Assembly (NCBI GenBank): GCA_017163975.1
Contig: JAFFSR010000301.1
Location: 1,779,001-1,843,000, forward strand
Length of the DNA: 64,000 bases
Direction of reading: 5' to 3'
Source: Anastatus disparis
Lineage: Eukaryota > Arthropoda > Insecta > Hymenoptera > Eupelmidae
Made by a program: the position numbers and the translations under genes. The notes beneath the pieces were generated by a model. That model was not told the origin of the DNA. It ran no database searches and was given only the letters and a program-made list of their open reading frames with translations. Positions 24,113 through 34,358 of this stretch are shown in pieces. Each line of letters begins with the position of its first letter. The stretch's first letter is position 1.

Positions 24113-24362
24113 GGGCATAATGAAGCTGCTCTCTTTCTACTAATGTTTTCAAGTCTGACTCATGAATAAACGATGCGTTGAATCGAATTCTTTTGCTGCA
24201 AAGAAAAAGTTTGTAAGATAAAACTCTAGTGCGGTCAACTGAAGAAATGTACGAAAATACTATACATAGAAGCTTATAATATAAACTTTCGTATTTGAAG
24301 GTTAGGTTTGTCGAGCTTGATATCCAATTTCTTGTCCAAGTTCATAAAAAAATAACGTAAGT
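24113..24362 (-). mobile_element. TTAA-MITE family 2, diverged and truncated
   Basis: Starts after a TTAA with GGGCATAATGAAGCTGC and keeps family 2 internal blocks (AAACGATGCGTTGAATCG, AACTCTAGTGCGG). The other end is missing, replaced by the inverted repeat that begins near 24370. Confidence 0.6.
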
Positions 24363-24369
24363 CCTATTT

Positions 24370-25425
24370 CTTCCTCGGGTATTTACTCCCCCGCTCTGCT
24401 TCTCTTACTAGGGTTCCGAATTCACACTCGGGAGAAAAATAAGACTTTACACCCTACTTGCATCGTATTTTATTTTATTTGGACCTTAACAGGAATGGCC
24501 ACTTCATTAACTCAGAAAATGGGTCAAAGGAAAGGAAATCCCTACTAAATTAAGCGGAAGAAGAGTACTTTGCTCCCGAAAATTAAATTTCTCTTAAATG
24601 AAGGGAGAGAAGCGTACTTTTCTCCTGCAAGCACGTACTTGGTAGACAATAAATATTAAAAAATTACTTTCAAAGAAGTACCAAGTAAACGTAGTAATGA
24701 ATCGATCTCATAATTTAAAAGATTTAAAAAGTTTCTACTTAGATGTTTGTAACAGTGGATCAATTACAAAAAAATTTTAAGTAAATATTTAATGTTAAAC
24801 CAGAAAATGTTAATTTTCTAATAAAATAGTTTATATTAAATAAATATATTATTACATTTTTGAATTATTTTGACTTATTGATCCTGAATTTCTCAGAGAA
24901 GATTTAAAATAAACTTAAGTTACAAAATCTCTCTTAAGATTTTAATGTAAATGCTTAAAAAATCTTTAAATTTAACGAAATTTACGTTTCGAAATTAAAA
25001 ACTTATGTGGTAGTTTTCCCTTTGTTAAGTTTTAAATGAATTTAGTTTATTTTGATAGTAAACCTGCCTAACAGAAAATTTTTTAATTAAAATTTTCAAT
25101 AATTTCTTCAATTTAATGAATTTTTAACTTGGCAGAAAAAAAAAATCATTTTCCTCTGAAATTGCAAGATAAAATTACATAAGTAAATTTAAGAGAAATT
25201 GTATGGCAGGAGAAAAATAATTTACTCCCGCTGGATTGTAGACATAAGTTATGGCTTTTCTCAGACCAATTTTCGACTTAATTAAGTGGCCATTTCTTTC
25301 GACGTGTGAATAAAACAATACAACTAGGGTGTAAAGTCGTATATTTCTCCCAAGTGTGGATTCGCGAACGAAGCGGAGCGAGGGGAGTAAATATCCGAGG
25401 AAGAAGTAGACTCTACTCCCGGTAG
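24370..25425. repeat. 1 kb inverted repeat in the centre of the satellite element
   Basis: The stretch from TTCTTCCTCGGGTATTTACTCC at 24370 to about 24510 recurs inverted at about 25280-25410 (GGGGAGTAAATATCCGAGGA). Both copies share GGGTGTAAAGTC and a CCACTT...AAGTGG element. Confidence 0.6.
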
Positions 25426-25539
25426 TGCTTTAATCTAACCTCAACCGTGGCCTCTTTATTAACTAAAAAAAGATTCAAATTACATTTTTTAAAATGAAAA
25501 TTGGTTATAATTTATACAAATTTATAAAATTTTAAAGTA

Positions 25540-26490
25540 AAGAACATTTCTCCCTCTGAATTTGCGGAAGAAAAGTACGCTTCTCCCTCTTCATTTAGGA
25601 GAAATTTAATTTGCAGGAAAAAAGTACTTTTCTCCCGCTTAATTTAGGAGAAATTTAATTTACGGGAGAAAAGTACTTTTCGCCCGCTTATTTTCAAAGA
25701 AATCAAATTTTGCGGGAGTGAGAAACTTTTCGCTCCCTGAATATGCGAGAGGAAAGTATTTTTCTTAATTTGAGAGAAATTTAATTTTCCGGAGAAAAAT
25801 ACTTTTCGCCCGCTTTTTAGTCAAATTAAATGTGGCTAGAGTAAAAAACTTTTCTCCCATTGAATTTGTGAGGCAAAAATATTTTTTTTCACATTCAGGG
25901 GGCAAAATGCAATTTTCTATACCTATTTTCAGGGAGCAAAATAAGTAACAAAAAATTGAATTCCGACCCCTGAGTGTGAAAAAATAGTATGTTAACCATA
26001 GGGGCAAAATAGGTGTTCATGCCCCAGTCTTATTATCGCCCCCGCTTTGCTCGTGCGACAAACCCGACACGGGCAAAAAGCCCCTATTTTGCCCTTTGGT
26101 TAACAATGTACAATTTTCCTACTCAATTTCAGATAAATCTAATTTGCGGGAGAAAAGTACTTTCTGACCGCGTATTTTCAGAGAAATTAAATATGGCAGG
26201 AGTAAAGGACTTTTCGCCCTCTGGATATTTGAGAGAAAAATACTTTTTCTCCCGCTTAATTTAAGAGAAACTTAATTTGTGGGAGAAGAATACTTTTTGC
26301 CCGCTTATTTTTAAAGAAATTCAATTCGGCGGAAGTAAAGAACTTTTCGCCCTCTGAATTTACGAGAGAAAAATACTTTTCTCCCGCTTAATCTAGGAGA
26401 AATTTAATTTGTGAGAAAAAAGTACTTTACGCCCGCTTATTTTTAGAAAAATTAAATGTGGTGGGAGTAAAGAACTTTTCTCGCACTCAG
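25540..26490 (-). repeat. Satellite array, opposite orientation
   Basis: Same unit as at 22360-24060 but reversed: GGGAGAAAAGTACTTTTCGC, GAGAAATTTAATTTGCGGG, GGAGTAAAGAACTTTTCGCC. It includes a hairpin at about 26000-26100 (GGGGCAAAATAGG ... CCCCTATTTTGCCC). Confidence 0.8.
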
Positions 26491-27058
26491 AGCGCAAAAT
26501 ACTATTTTGACCAGCTGTTGTGAGGGAGCAAAATACCTCTTTGCCTCCCTAGGGAGCAAAATGAATTCGAACTTTTAACAGGCTCGATAATGTAACCCGA
26601 TATTTTTATACATCAGTCAGTGTGTATAACTCGATGCTTTTTATACATCAGTTAAGTGCTTCATACATTAGAATGGTCAATTCTGCGAATTGTAAATTCT
26701 CCGAATTACAAGTCAGGGGTGAACAAATTCCTCGAAAAAGTTCACATATATCAGTAGCAACTTTCAGTCTATTTAGCATTGATTTTTTCGAGTATTATTT
26801 ATGTAATATTTAATCTTGCACGTTGCATCGAAGACATTTTCATATCCTTATAATATCAGCCAAGTATTCAACGCCGAATCGTAAATTCTTGGAATTACAA
26901 GTTAGCAATGGACGATTTCCGCGAAAAATGTTAAATTTGAATAAATCAAAATTTAATTTAATTTTTAATGTATTATAAGAAAAATATATATATAGTATTG
27001 AAATAAAACGAAAAATTTTATCCCATAAAAATATAATTTATTTTCATAGAATTTTAAT
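26491..27058. other. Spacer within the satellite element
   Basis: AT-rich, with two copies of TTTTTATACATCAGT near 26600-26650 and two of a TCCGAATTACAAG/TTGGAATTACAAG motif near 26700-26900. No gene is supported. Confidence 0.4.
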
Positions 27059-27062
27059 TTAA

Positions 27063-27446
27063 GAGCAGGCCGGATTCGCTGTCCTTGTCTAACTGAGATT
27101 TTTGTTATTTACTCAAGTATTAAACGGTGAATCTGCAAATTAAAAGCTGAGCGCAATAGATATTATTATTACAAATATTTATGCACAAGAAGAAAAAATC
27201 TATCGCTTTGTTTTTGAGAAAAGTAAGTAACGCGAAAATATTAGAAACATAAACTTTCACTTTGGCGTTACTTACTTTTCTCAAAAACAAATCGGTAGAT
27301 TTTTTTTTTCTTGTGCATAGATGTTCATAATAATAATATCTATTGCGCTCAACTTTTAATTTGAAGATACACCGATTAATACTTGAGTAAATAACAAACA
27401 ACTCAATTGTTACTCGGTCAATATCAGGTTCTACTCTGGCCTGCCG
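27063..27446 (-). mobile_element. TTAA-MITE family 1 (384 bp), reverse orientation
   Basis: TTAA flanks at 27059-27062 and 27447-27450. Ends GAGCAGGCCGGATTCGC and CTGGCCTGCCG. Palindromic interior as in the other copies. Confidence 0.85.
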
Positions 27447-27496
27447 TTAATGGTTTTATTAATTTTATTTTTATATTAGTAATATTATTTATTTTT

Positions 27497-27600
27497 TTGG
27501 AGGCGGGGGGGCGCTGCCCCCGAAACCCCCGGCAGGGGCTTCGCCCCCTGCACCCCGACCGGGGCTCCGCCCTGGACCCCGTCCTGCGCCCCGACCTCGA
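27497..27600. other. GC-rich island of short hairpins
   Basis: About 100 bases of very high GC content in an otherwise AT-rich window. It is built of GGGGGGCGCTGCCCCC, GGGGCTTCGCCCC and GGGGCTCCGCCC hairpins. It resembles the GC-rich hairpin clusters at some Helitron ends and in organelle spacers. Origin not determined. Confidence 0.55.
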
Positions 27601-27714
27601 CTACCTCTTACGATCTTGATAGCCTTCGAACAAGATTGTACATGCTATCACAGACGCAAGTTTGTCATTCTTAGAATTTTGCGCACTTGTTAGAAAAATA
27701 ATATTTTTGATGCT

Positions 27715-27850
27715 CTTCGCGTGAGAAAATAGTATGCGCAACGCGGGAGCATATAGGTGTTTGTCGACTCGTGCGATTTGTCGCTCTCGCTACGCTCGAG
27801 CGACAAACTCGCACTCGTCGGCCAACACCTATTTTGCTCCCTTGTTGCAC
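27715..27850. repeat. Imperfect hairpin inside the satellite element
   Basis: GGGAGCATATAGGTGTTTG pairs with AACACCTATTTTGCTCCC around a centre with GACTCGTGCGATTTGTCGC and its near complement. Related hairpins lie at about 22200-22350 and 26000-26100. Confidence 0.55.
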
Positions 27851-27854
27851 AATG

Positions 27855-28790
27855 TACTATTCACCTTCTGAATTTGCAAGAGAAAAGTACTTTTCTCCCG
27901 CTTATTTTTAAAGAAATTTAATTTGGCGAAAGTAAAGAACTTTTCGCCCTCTGAATTTGCGAGAGAAAAATTCTTTTTTCTCGCTTAATTTAAGAAAAAT
28001 TTAATTTGCGGAATAAAAGTACTATACGCCTGCTTATTTTTGAAGAAATTAAATTTGGCGGAAGTAAAGAACTTTTCACCTTCTGAATTTGCGAGCGAAA
28101 AGTACTTTTCTCCCGTCTAATTAGTAGGAGAAAAGTACTCCGTGCTCGCTTATTTTTAAAGAAATTAAATTCAGCAGAAGTAAAGTACTTTACGCTCGCT
28201 TATTTTTAAAGAAATTAAATTTGGCAAAAGTAAAGAACTTTTCGCCCTCTGAATTTGCGGGAGGAAAGTACACAGCTCCCCCTTCATTTAAGAGTAATTT
28301 GACTTGCGGGAGTAAAGTACTTCTCGCCCCTTTATTTTTAGAGAAATTAAATTTGGCGGAAATAAAGAACATTTCGCCCTCTCATTTGCGAGAGAAAAAT
28401 TCTTTTTCTCGCTTGATTTAAGAAAAAATTAATTTGCGGAATAAAAGTATTTTACGCACGCTTATTTTTAAAGAAATCAAATTTGGCGGGAGTAAAGAAC
28501 TTTTCACCTTCTGAATTTGCGAGCGAAAAGTACTTTTCTCCCGTCTAATTAGTAGGAGAAAAGTACTTTTCGCTCCCTTATTTTTAGAGAAATTAAATTT
28601 GGCGAAAGTGAAGAACTTTTTGCCCTCTGAATTTGCAAGAGAAAAATACTTTGCTCTGGCTTAATTTAAGAGAAATTTTATTTGCAAGAGAAAAGTACTT
28701 TTCGCCCGTTTATTTTTAGAAAAATTAAATGTGGTGGGAGTAAAGAACTTTTCGCTCTCTGAATTCGCGAGACAAAAGTAATTTTTCATA
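27855..28790 (-). repeat. Satellite array, right part
   Basis: Same orientation and unit as 25540-26490, with repeated GAGAAAAGTACTTTTCTCCC and GGCGGAAGTAAAGAAC blocks. Confidence 0.8.
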
Positions 28791-29010
28791 AATGACCACA
28801 TGGTCATGATGACCACATAGTTAAACCACATGGTTTTACCACATGGTTGAGCAATGTGGTAAAATCATGTGGTTTAACCATGTGGTAAAACTATACGGTT
28901 TTTTTCAACAGGGTAAACTTTAAACATATTAAATAATAAGTAAGAAAATACTTCATAGAATATTGACAATAATAAAGTACTGGAAAATACTGCATAATAC
29001 ACTGACAATA

Positions 29011-30058
29011 CCCTGGTAGAAAATAGACCATTCAAAAATGGCCATCAGTCATTTATTAGTCATTTTTTTATGACTAATCTTTTAATCACAAAATGACCAA
29101 AATATGGTGAAATTGCTAATATATATAGATATATACTTTATGCAAATAAATTTATAGATATATTTCTTTTTTTCAACGAAGAGAATTTCTTTACAAAAAT
29201 TAACTTGCTAATACGGTAAAGTTAAAACGGATCACAAAAAGACTAAAAATTATGTTACAGCATAATAAAAATGGCAGAGACTTTAAATAAATATTTTAGA
29301 GATTTAAGGTTAGTTCTCAGGCTGCCATGACTCTGTTTTAACCTTACCTTGCAAGTACGCTAAAAGAGAGTGAGGGAGAAAAAGAAAACGAGAAAGAGAG
29401 AAAAAGCGTTAGAGTTTCCAAAACTTGAGAGAACTGCAAAACAGACACAAATTAATAAAGTAGTTCATTTTTTGAAAAGTACGGAGTTTTCAAATAAGAA
29501 AAAAAATTTTAAAAAAAAGGAAGAAAATAGACTAATGTATCATCAAGTCAATAAGTTTAACAAGTCTATTGGAGAAGAGTAGGAAAATGTAAAATTTGAG
29601 GTTATTAAAAACAGTGTAAACAATGGTTACAGTGAAAATGAATTAACTGTTGAAGAAAGCTGGGATATAGTTCTCAAGACTGTGATTTAGAAAAAATTGG
29701 TCAAACACACTAACTGATGTAATATCGTGAATGGGATACATAAATTCAATTTTTTCATCGAACTCATTTCTCATTCAAAATAATTGATAAAAGTTATATT
29801 TGTGGTTATAAATTTTATTTAATATTAATATTGTTTCATAATTTAGTATAATATTTATTAATGAAAATAAATTAATGTATTATTTATTATAATAATATAA
29901 TGAAATGATTGATCATATTTATAACAGTTTTTGATTATTAACCGTCGTCAATAAGCGGATAAATTGGTCATTTTCTGATTAATATTGGTCATTTCTTGGT
30001 CATTTTTTCTAAAACTGGTCAAAATATGACCAAATAATGATGAAATTTTTTACCAGGG
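29011..30058. mobile_element. 1,048-bp TA-flanked element with short terminal repeats
   Basis: Ends CCCTGGTAGAAAA and TTTTTTACCAGGG with TA on both sides. Several TGGTCATTTT motifs lie near each end. A small lysine-rich frame at 29370-29582 continues, after a stop, to about 29690. It might be a remnant of a coding region, but it has no recognisable domain. Confidence 0.65.
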
Positions 30059-30140
30059 TAATGAAATCTCAAAGTGGAATTCGAATAAGTGAAGTAAGTA
30101 GAACCCAACAGGTCCATATGGCCCAAGTTCTGAAATTCAC

Positions 30141-30300
30141 ATAGATAGATAGATAGATATGTATTTATTTATAAAAGTTTACAAAAAGTGTGTAACAGAA
30201 AATATAATATATAATATACATAATAAAATACAGAAATGAGATAATACTGTAAACTTTACATATAATTATTGCACTCATGATAGATCATACAAGGCAATTA
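30141..30300 (-). mobile_element. 3' tail of a CR1/L2-like retrotransposon (fragment)
   Basis: A (TAGA)n run at 30144-30162 followed by TATGTATTTATTTATAAAAG mirrors, on the minus strand, the (TATC)n-ending 3' ends of the CR1/L2-like copies at 34358 and 49477. The body could not be followed. Confidence 0.45.
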
Positions 30301-30594
30301 CAAAATCAAGCTTAAAGAGTTAATAAAGATCATGATGATCTCATAGAACTTTGGAATATTGTATTTATTCAATATAAAAAGTAAAAGAATTTTAGACTTT
30401 GAAAAATTTATGAAATCTCCCCTGAAAAAACCTTTAAAAAGGTAAAAGTGCAGCAAGTTTGCTTTTATCTCTTAAATAATAAGAATTTTAATTCCATCTT
30501 CATAAACAATTCTTTAAATTACAAATAATTTTAATTACATTCTCCAAATATACCTTTTAATTTTATTAAAGAACTTTATTAACATTAAAACAAT

Positions 30595-31090
30595 GTTCAT
30601 ATATACAATATTAATAACAAAAATACGCCATAGAAAGTTCTGAAATCAATATGAGTAAGTCAAGTTTTTATTGTCACGTATATATATAATACAACAATTT
30701 CATAAAGATTTATTTATTCATCAGAAACATTTACCATTTACCAAAATATATTTTACAAAGTTTATCTTAACCCTTAAATGGTAGCTTCATTTTTGGAAAC
30801 CTTAAATGATAATGATGGGTTACTCCTTCCTAAAGCTTTAAAAAGTATATTATATATTATTAGAAATTGATAATAGCTTTATTTTTATGTTAAGATTTCA
30901 TGTGGATTAATAAATTAATAAAGTTGATTAAAAAATTTTGTAAAAAATGCAGTCATAATAGAAATAAAGATGATGAAATTAATTGTTATTTAAACATCTA
31001 ATGCAAAACTAAAAATTAAAGAGAGTGATGTTATAGTTATAAACACACTTGCCAGGCTCATACTCCCATAGCTATAGATGAAACATTATC
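30595..31090 (+). repeat. Left arm of a 13.7 kb inverted repeat
   Basis: Matches 43745-44255 inverted over about 500 bp, including AAAATACGCCATAGAAAGTT, GGTAGCTTCATTTTTGG and TTGCCAGGCTCATACTCCC. The pair encloses the 4 kb long-TIR element, the copia element and three TTAA MITEs. Confidence 0.8.
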
Positions 31091-31206
31091 ACTCCTTATC
31101 TTTTTGACTGTTTCCACAACTATATACTATTTTACTCAACTTACATCTTACATGTCTTACAACAATGTTTAGCGAGCGACCACTGTCATATTTAAAGCTC
31201 TTTTAA

Positions 31207-31590
31207 CGGTAGGCCGGAGTAGAACCTGATACCGATCGAGTAACAATTGAGTCGTTTGTTATTTACTCAAGTTTTAATCAGTGTATCTTTAAATTAAAGG
31301 TCGAGCGCAATAGATATTATTATTATGAACATCTATGCACAAGAAAAAAAATATCTACCGGTTTGTTTTTGAGAAAAGTAAGTAACGCGAAAATATTATA
31401 AACATAAACTTTTACTTTGGCGTTACTTACTTTTCTCAAAAACAAACCGGTAGATATTTTTTTTTTGTGCATAGATGTTCATAATAACAATATCTATTGC
31501 GCTCGACCTTTAATTTGAAGATACACCGATTAAAACTTGAGTAAATAACAATAATGCCAATTAGACAAGGACAGCGAATCCGGCCTGCTC
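31207..31590 (+). mobile_element. TTAA-MITE family 1 (384 bp)
   Basis: TTAA flanks at 31203-31206 and 31591-31594. Ends CGGTAGGCCGGAG and GGCCTGCTC. Seven bases separate its end from the next TTAA MITE. Confidence 0.85.
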
Positions 31591-31601
31591 TTAAACCTTA
31601 A

Positions 31602-31984
31602 GAGTCGGCCGTATGCCTGTGACCTTGTGTAATCTAAATTTTCGTTATAATAAATAAATAAAATATTTATATATGAATGTAAGGGATGAGCGCAATAGAG
31701 CAAAAAACGAGCAAACAATTCTATTTTATGAAAAAATATGAAATTCTCATTAATTTTCAAGTAAAGTCCGAAAGGGAAAACACAGTCAAACTCAACTTAA
31801 TTTTTTCCGTTTCGTACTTTACTTAAAAAGTAATAATAAAAATTTCATATTTTTTCATAAAATAGAATTGTTTGCTCGTTTTTTGCTCTATTGCGCTCAT
31901 CCCTTACATTTGTATATAAATGTTTAATTTATTTATTATAACAAAAATTTAGATTAGACAAGGACAGAGCGATACGGCCGACTC
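31602..31984. mobile_element. TTAA-MITE family 3 (383 bp)
   Basis: TTAA flanks at 31598-31601 and 31985-31988. Ends GAGTCGGCCGTATGCC and GATACGGCCGACTC. Hairpin interior shared with 22906-23292. Confidence 0.85.
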
Positions 31985-32635
31985 TTAAATTTTTATGATA
32001 TAATTCATAGAATGTCTATTAAATTATATTTATTTTTATTTGAAAAATTACTTTGTATAAAAACTTTAAGGGTATAGTTTCACGCTACTGTACCGATCGA
32101 AAATTATAATTTTATAAAATTACAATTTTTGAAAAAACTATACATCGGAATGAGTTTTCCTTTTATAGATCACTTCATTTAATTTCGATGAAGGGCGGAA
32201 ACTCTAAAAATTAGCGGAAAAAAGCGTTAATCGAAGATAATTAGAAAAACAAATTTCTCAGTTCGAAAAAATCAAATTTCTCAAAAACCGTGTTTCGTAG
32301 GGAAATTTCCTATTCAGGATCATTTTATCTTTGAAAAATGAAGGGCGGAAACTTGGTTTGATAAATCATATCGCAAAAAAGCAAAATTACATTTTTCTAA
32401 AAAGATGCGATCAGCTGTAAGAATACAATGGCCGTGCAAGAAGCCATGTTTCATAGTTGGCATCAATGCTAATGTATAGTTTGGTACGCGCCAACTTCAA
32501 ATTCGAATTTTAAATGTAAATTGAATTTGTTTTATATGTACAATTTCTACAAATAAACACTTTTTCAACATAAAACTGTTTTATTTTATTTAAAACATAA
32601 ATATGTACAAAATTTAATATTATAAGAGAGAACAA

Positions 32636-34358
32636 GAAAGATAAGAAACTTGTCACGCTACTACTTCTGTTTGACTTTAGTAAGGCATTCGACAGGATCT
32701 CGCACTCCAAATTACTTGCAAGGCTGAGATCGATGGGGTTTTTCAGGGCTGCACTCGAGTGGATTAACTCCTATTTATCAGGTAGGAAACAAATGGTTCC
32801 CACGTATTTGAAAGAGGAATCGAATTGGCTAACAACCAATTTAGGAGTTCCGCAGGGTTCAGTGCTGGGGCCTCTGTTGTTTTGCCTTTACATTAATAAC
32901 ATACGTGACACCCTTGACCCTGGTTGTGTCGAGCACCTATTATATGCAGATGACCTGCAAATTTATACGCAGGTCTCTTATGAGGATGTGAATGAAGGTA
33001 TTCGTATTCTACAGAGGGCGGCCAAGGCGGTGTCGGAGTGGGCTGTTGATGCTTCTCTCACACTAAATGCAAACAAAACTAAAGCGATCGTTTTTGGCAA
33101 TGGTCGATTTATTAATGACTTTTATGCTGGTGAGCCAAGGACGATTGAGCTTGAGGATGGTGTCGGCATATCTTTCTCTAATACCGTTACGAGCCTTGGT
33201 GTTGTGCTTGACTCTAAGCTATCATGGGAGCCACATGTTAATATGCTGACTAAGAAGTTTAATAGAACTATGTATGGCTTATGGTTTTTTCGTCGGTATA
33301 CCACTGAGGCTCTGCGCAAACAACTCGCAACCGCCCTGCTGTTTCCACATCTCGATTACTGCTCAGTAGTTCTGCTCGATGCCTCACAGGAGTTGAAAAG
33401 ACGATTACAAAGACTACAAAATTCATGTGTGAGATATGTATTAGGCGTGAGAATGGGCGATCATGTCTCTCCTCATAGAGCTGCGCTGGGTTGGCTGCGT
33501 ACTGATGCAAGGAGACAGTATTTTATGGCTGTACTTATGTACAAAATCGTGCGCATGAATACTCCCGAGTATCTAGTGGGTCTCTTCACTAGATATGTAC
33601 CTAGGGTAGCCACTAGGGGAGAGATTAAGGATTTCGCGGTGCCCTTCATGCGTACTGAGACTGGAAGGAATTCCTTTCAAGTTCAGGGTGCGCATTTTTG
33701 GAACTCCCTGCCTGCTGATATAAAAAATCTTCCATCGCTCAGCAGGTTTAAGTCGGCTCTGAGGAGGTACTTGCTCAACCTCCAATAAACTAAATTTTAT
33801 TTTTTATTTATATGTTAATTTATTATAATGTGACGTCCCGTATATATACTCTTTTACTTAAGGTGTGATTGTATTTATTGGCTGAATGGTTAGTGAGTGA
33901 ATGCTTTACTTGTTTTTATTATTTTGACTGCGTTTTTGTGCTACTGCATACGCTTTATTATTTTATTGCATTATTTATTATTTTTCATTTTGTATTTTAA
34001 ATAAAAAATTTTTATATACTATGACTGATAGATATTGTATGACTGACTTTTAATTTATAGGATTGCGTGTATTTTACTATTTTTTTTTTTGTATCTGTGA
34101 TATCACTTCTTTTGTTGTGACTTACTTATTCAGTATCATTAGGTTTAGTAACTGACTGTGATATCAATTGCAATATTTTGTATTTATACATTGTTTTATG
34201 TGCAATATTTTATATTTATACATTGTTTTATGTGCAATATTTTTACATTTATTCATTATTTATGTGCAATATTTATTATTATATTTATGAATTGTATTAC
34301 ACGCCCTTTGTATAATGATATGATATACAATAAATAGTATCTATCTATCTATCTATCT
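32636..34358 (+). mobile_element. CR1/L2-like non-LTR retrotransposon, 5'-truncated, young
   Basis: Flanked by AACAA at 32631-32635 and 34359-34363. The other arm of the host element has a single, uninterrupted GAGAACAATATAG at about 35560-35575, which confirms the borders. The 3' end carries AATAAATAG followed by a (TATC)n tail instead of poly(A). The 5' end starts inside the reverse transcriptase, the usual result of incomplete reverse transcription. Confidence 0.85.
32637..33788 (+). CDS. Reverse transcriptase C-terminal part of the CR1/L2-like element (5'-truncated, frame open)
   Basis: Open from the insertion junction to the TAA at 33786-33788, about 383 codons with no break. The catalytic F-D-F-S-K-A-F-D motif is near 32670, G-V-P-Q-G-S-V-L-G-P near 32846-32875 and Y-A-D-D at about 32943-32954. 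The C-terminus has the R-x-R-x-x-x-F ... F-W-N-S-L-P block typical of the CR1/L2/Rex group of the Jockey superfamily. The first ATG is at 32733. The endonuclease and ORF1 are missing, so the copy cannot move by itself. The intact frame suggests a recent insertion. A decayed relative lies at 47877-49477. Confidence 0.85.
   Translation, partial: KDKKLVTLLLLFDFSKAFDRISHSKLLARLRSMGFFRAALEWINSYLSGRKQMVPTYLKEESNWLTTNLGVPQGSVLGPLLFCLYINNIRDTLDPGCVEHLLYADDLQIYTQVSYEDVNEGIRILQRAAKAVSEWAVDASLTLNANKTKAIVFGNGRFINDFYAGEPRTIELEDGVGISFSNTVTSLGVVLDSKLSWEPHVNMLTKKFNRTMYGLWFFRRYTTEALRKQLATALLFPHLDYCSVVLLDASQELKRRLQRLQNSCVRYVLGVRMGDHVSPHRAALGWLRTDARRQYFMAVLMYKIVRMNTPEYLVGLFTRYVPRVATRGEIKDFAVPFMRTETGRNSFQVQGAHFWNSLPADIKNLPSLSRFKSALRRYLLNLQ

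Larger units (their letters stand above)
22024..28913. mobile_element. 6.9 kb foldback element filled with palindromic satellite
   Basis: Left end CCCAGTTGAAAAAAACC, right end GGTTTTTTTCAACAGGG, with TA on both sides (22022-22023, 28914-28915). Just inside both ends lie repeated ACCACATGGTTTT motifs. The interior consists of arrays of a palindromic unit in opposite orientation on the left and right, hairpin blocks and later MITE insertions. No transposase is seen, so it is non-autonomous, if mobile. Confidence 0.7.

Noticed and set aside
22360..28790. Several 60-85 codon ORFs in the satellite arrays
   Set aside because: They arise in both strands from the palindromic repeat and have no coding features.
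29370..29582. Lysine-rich 70-codon ORF as a gene
   Set aside because: No domain, and it lies within a TA-flanked non-autonomous element; noted only as a possible remnant.
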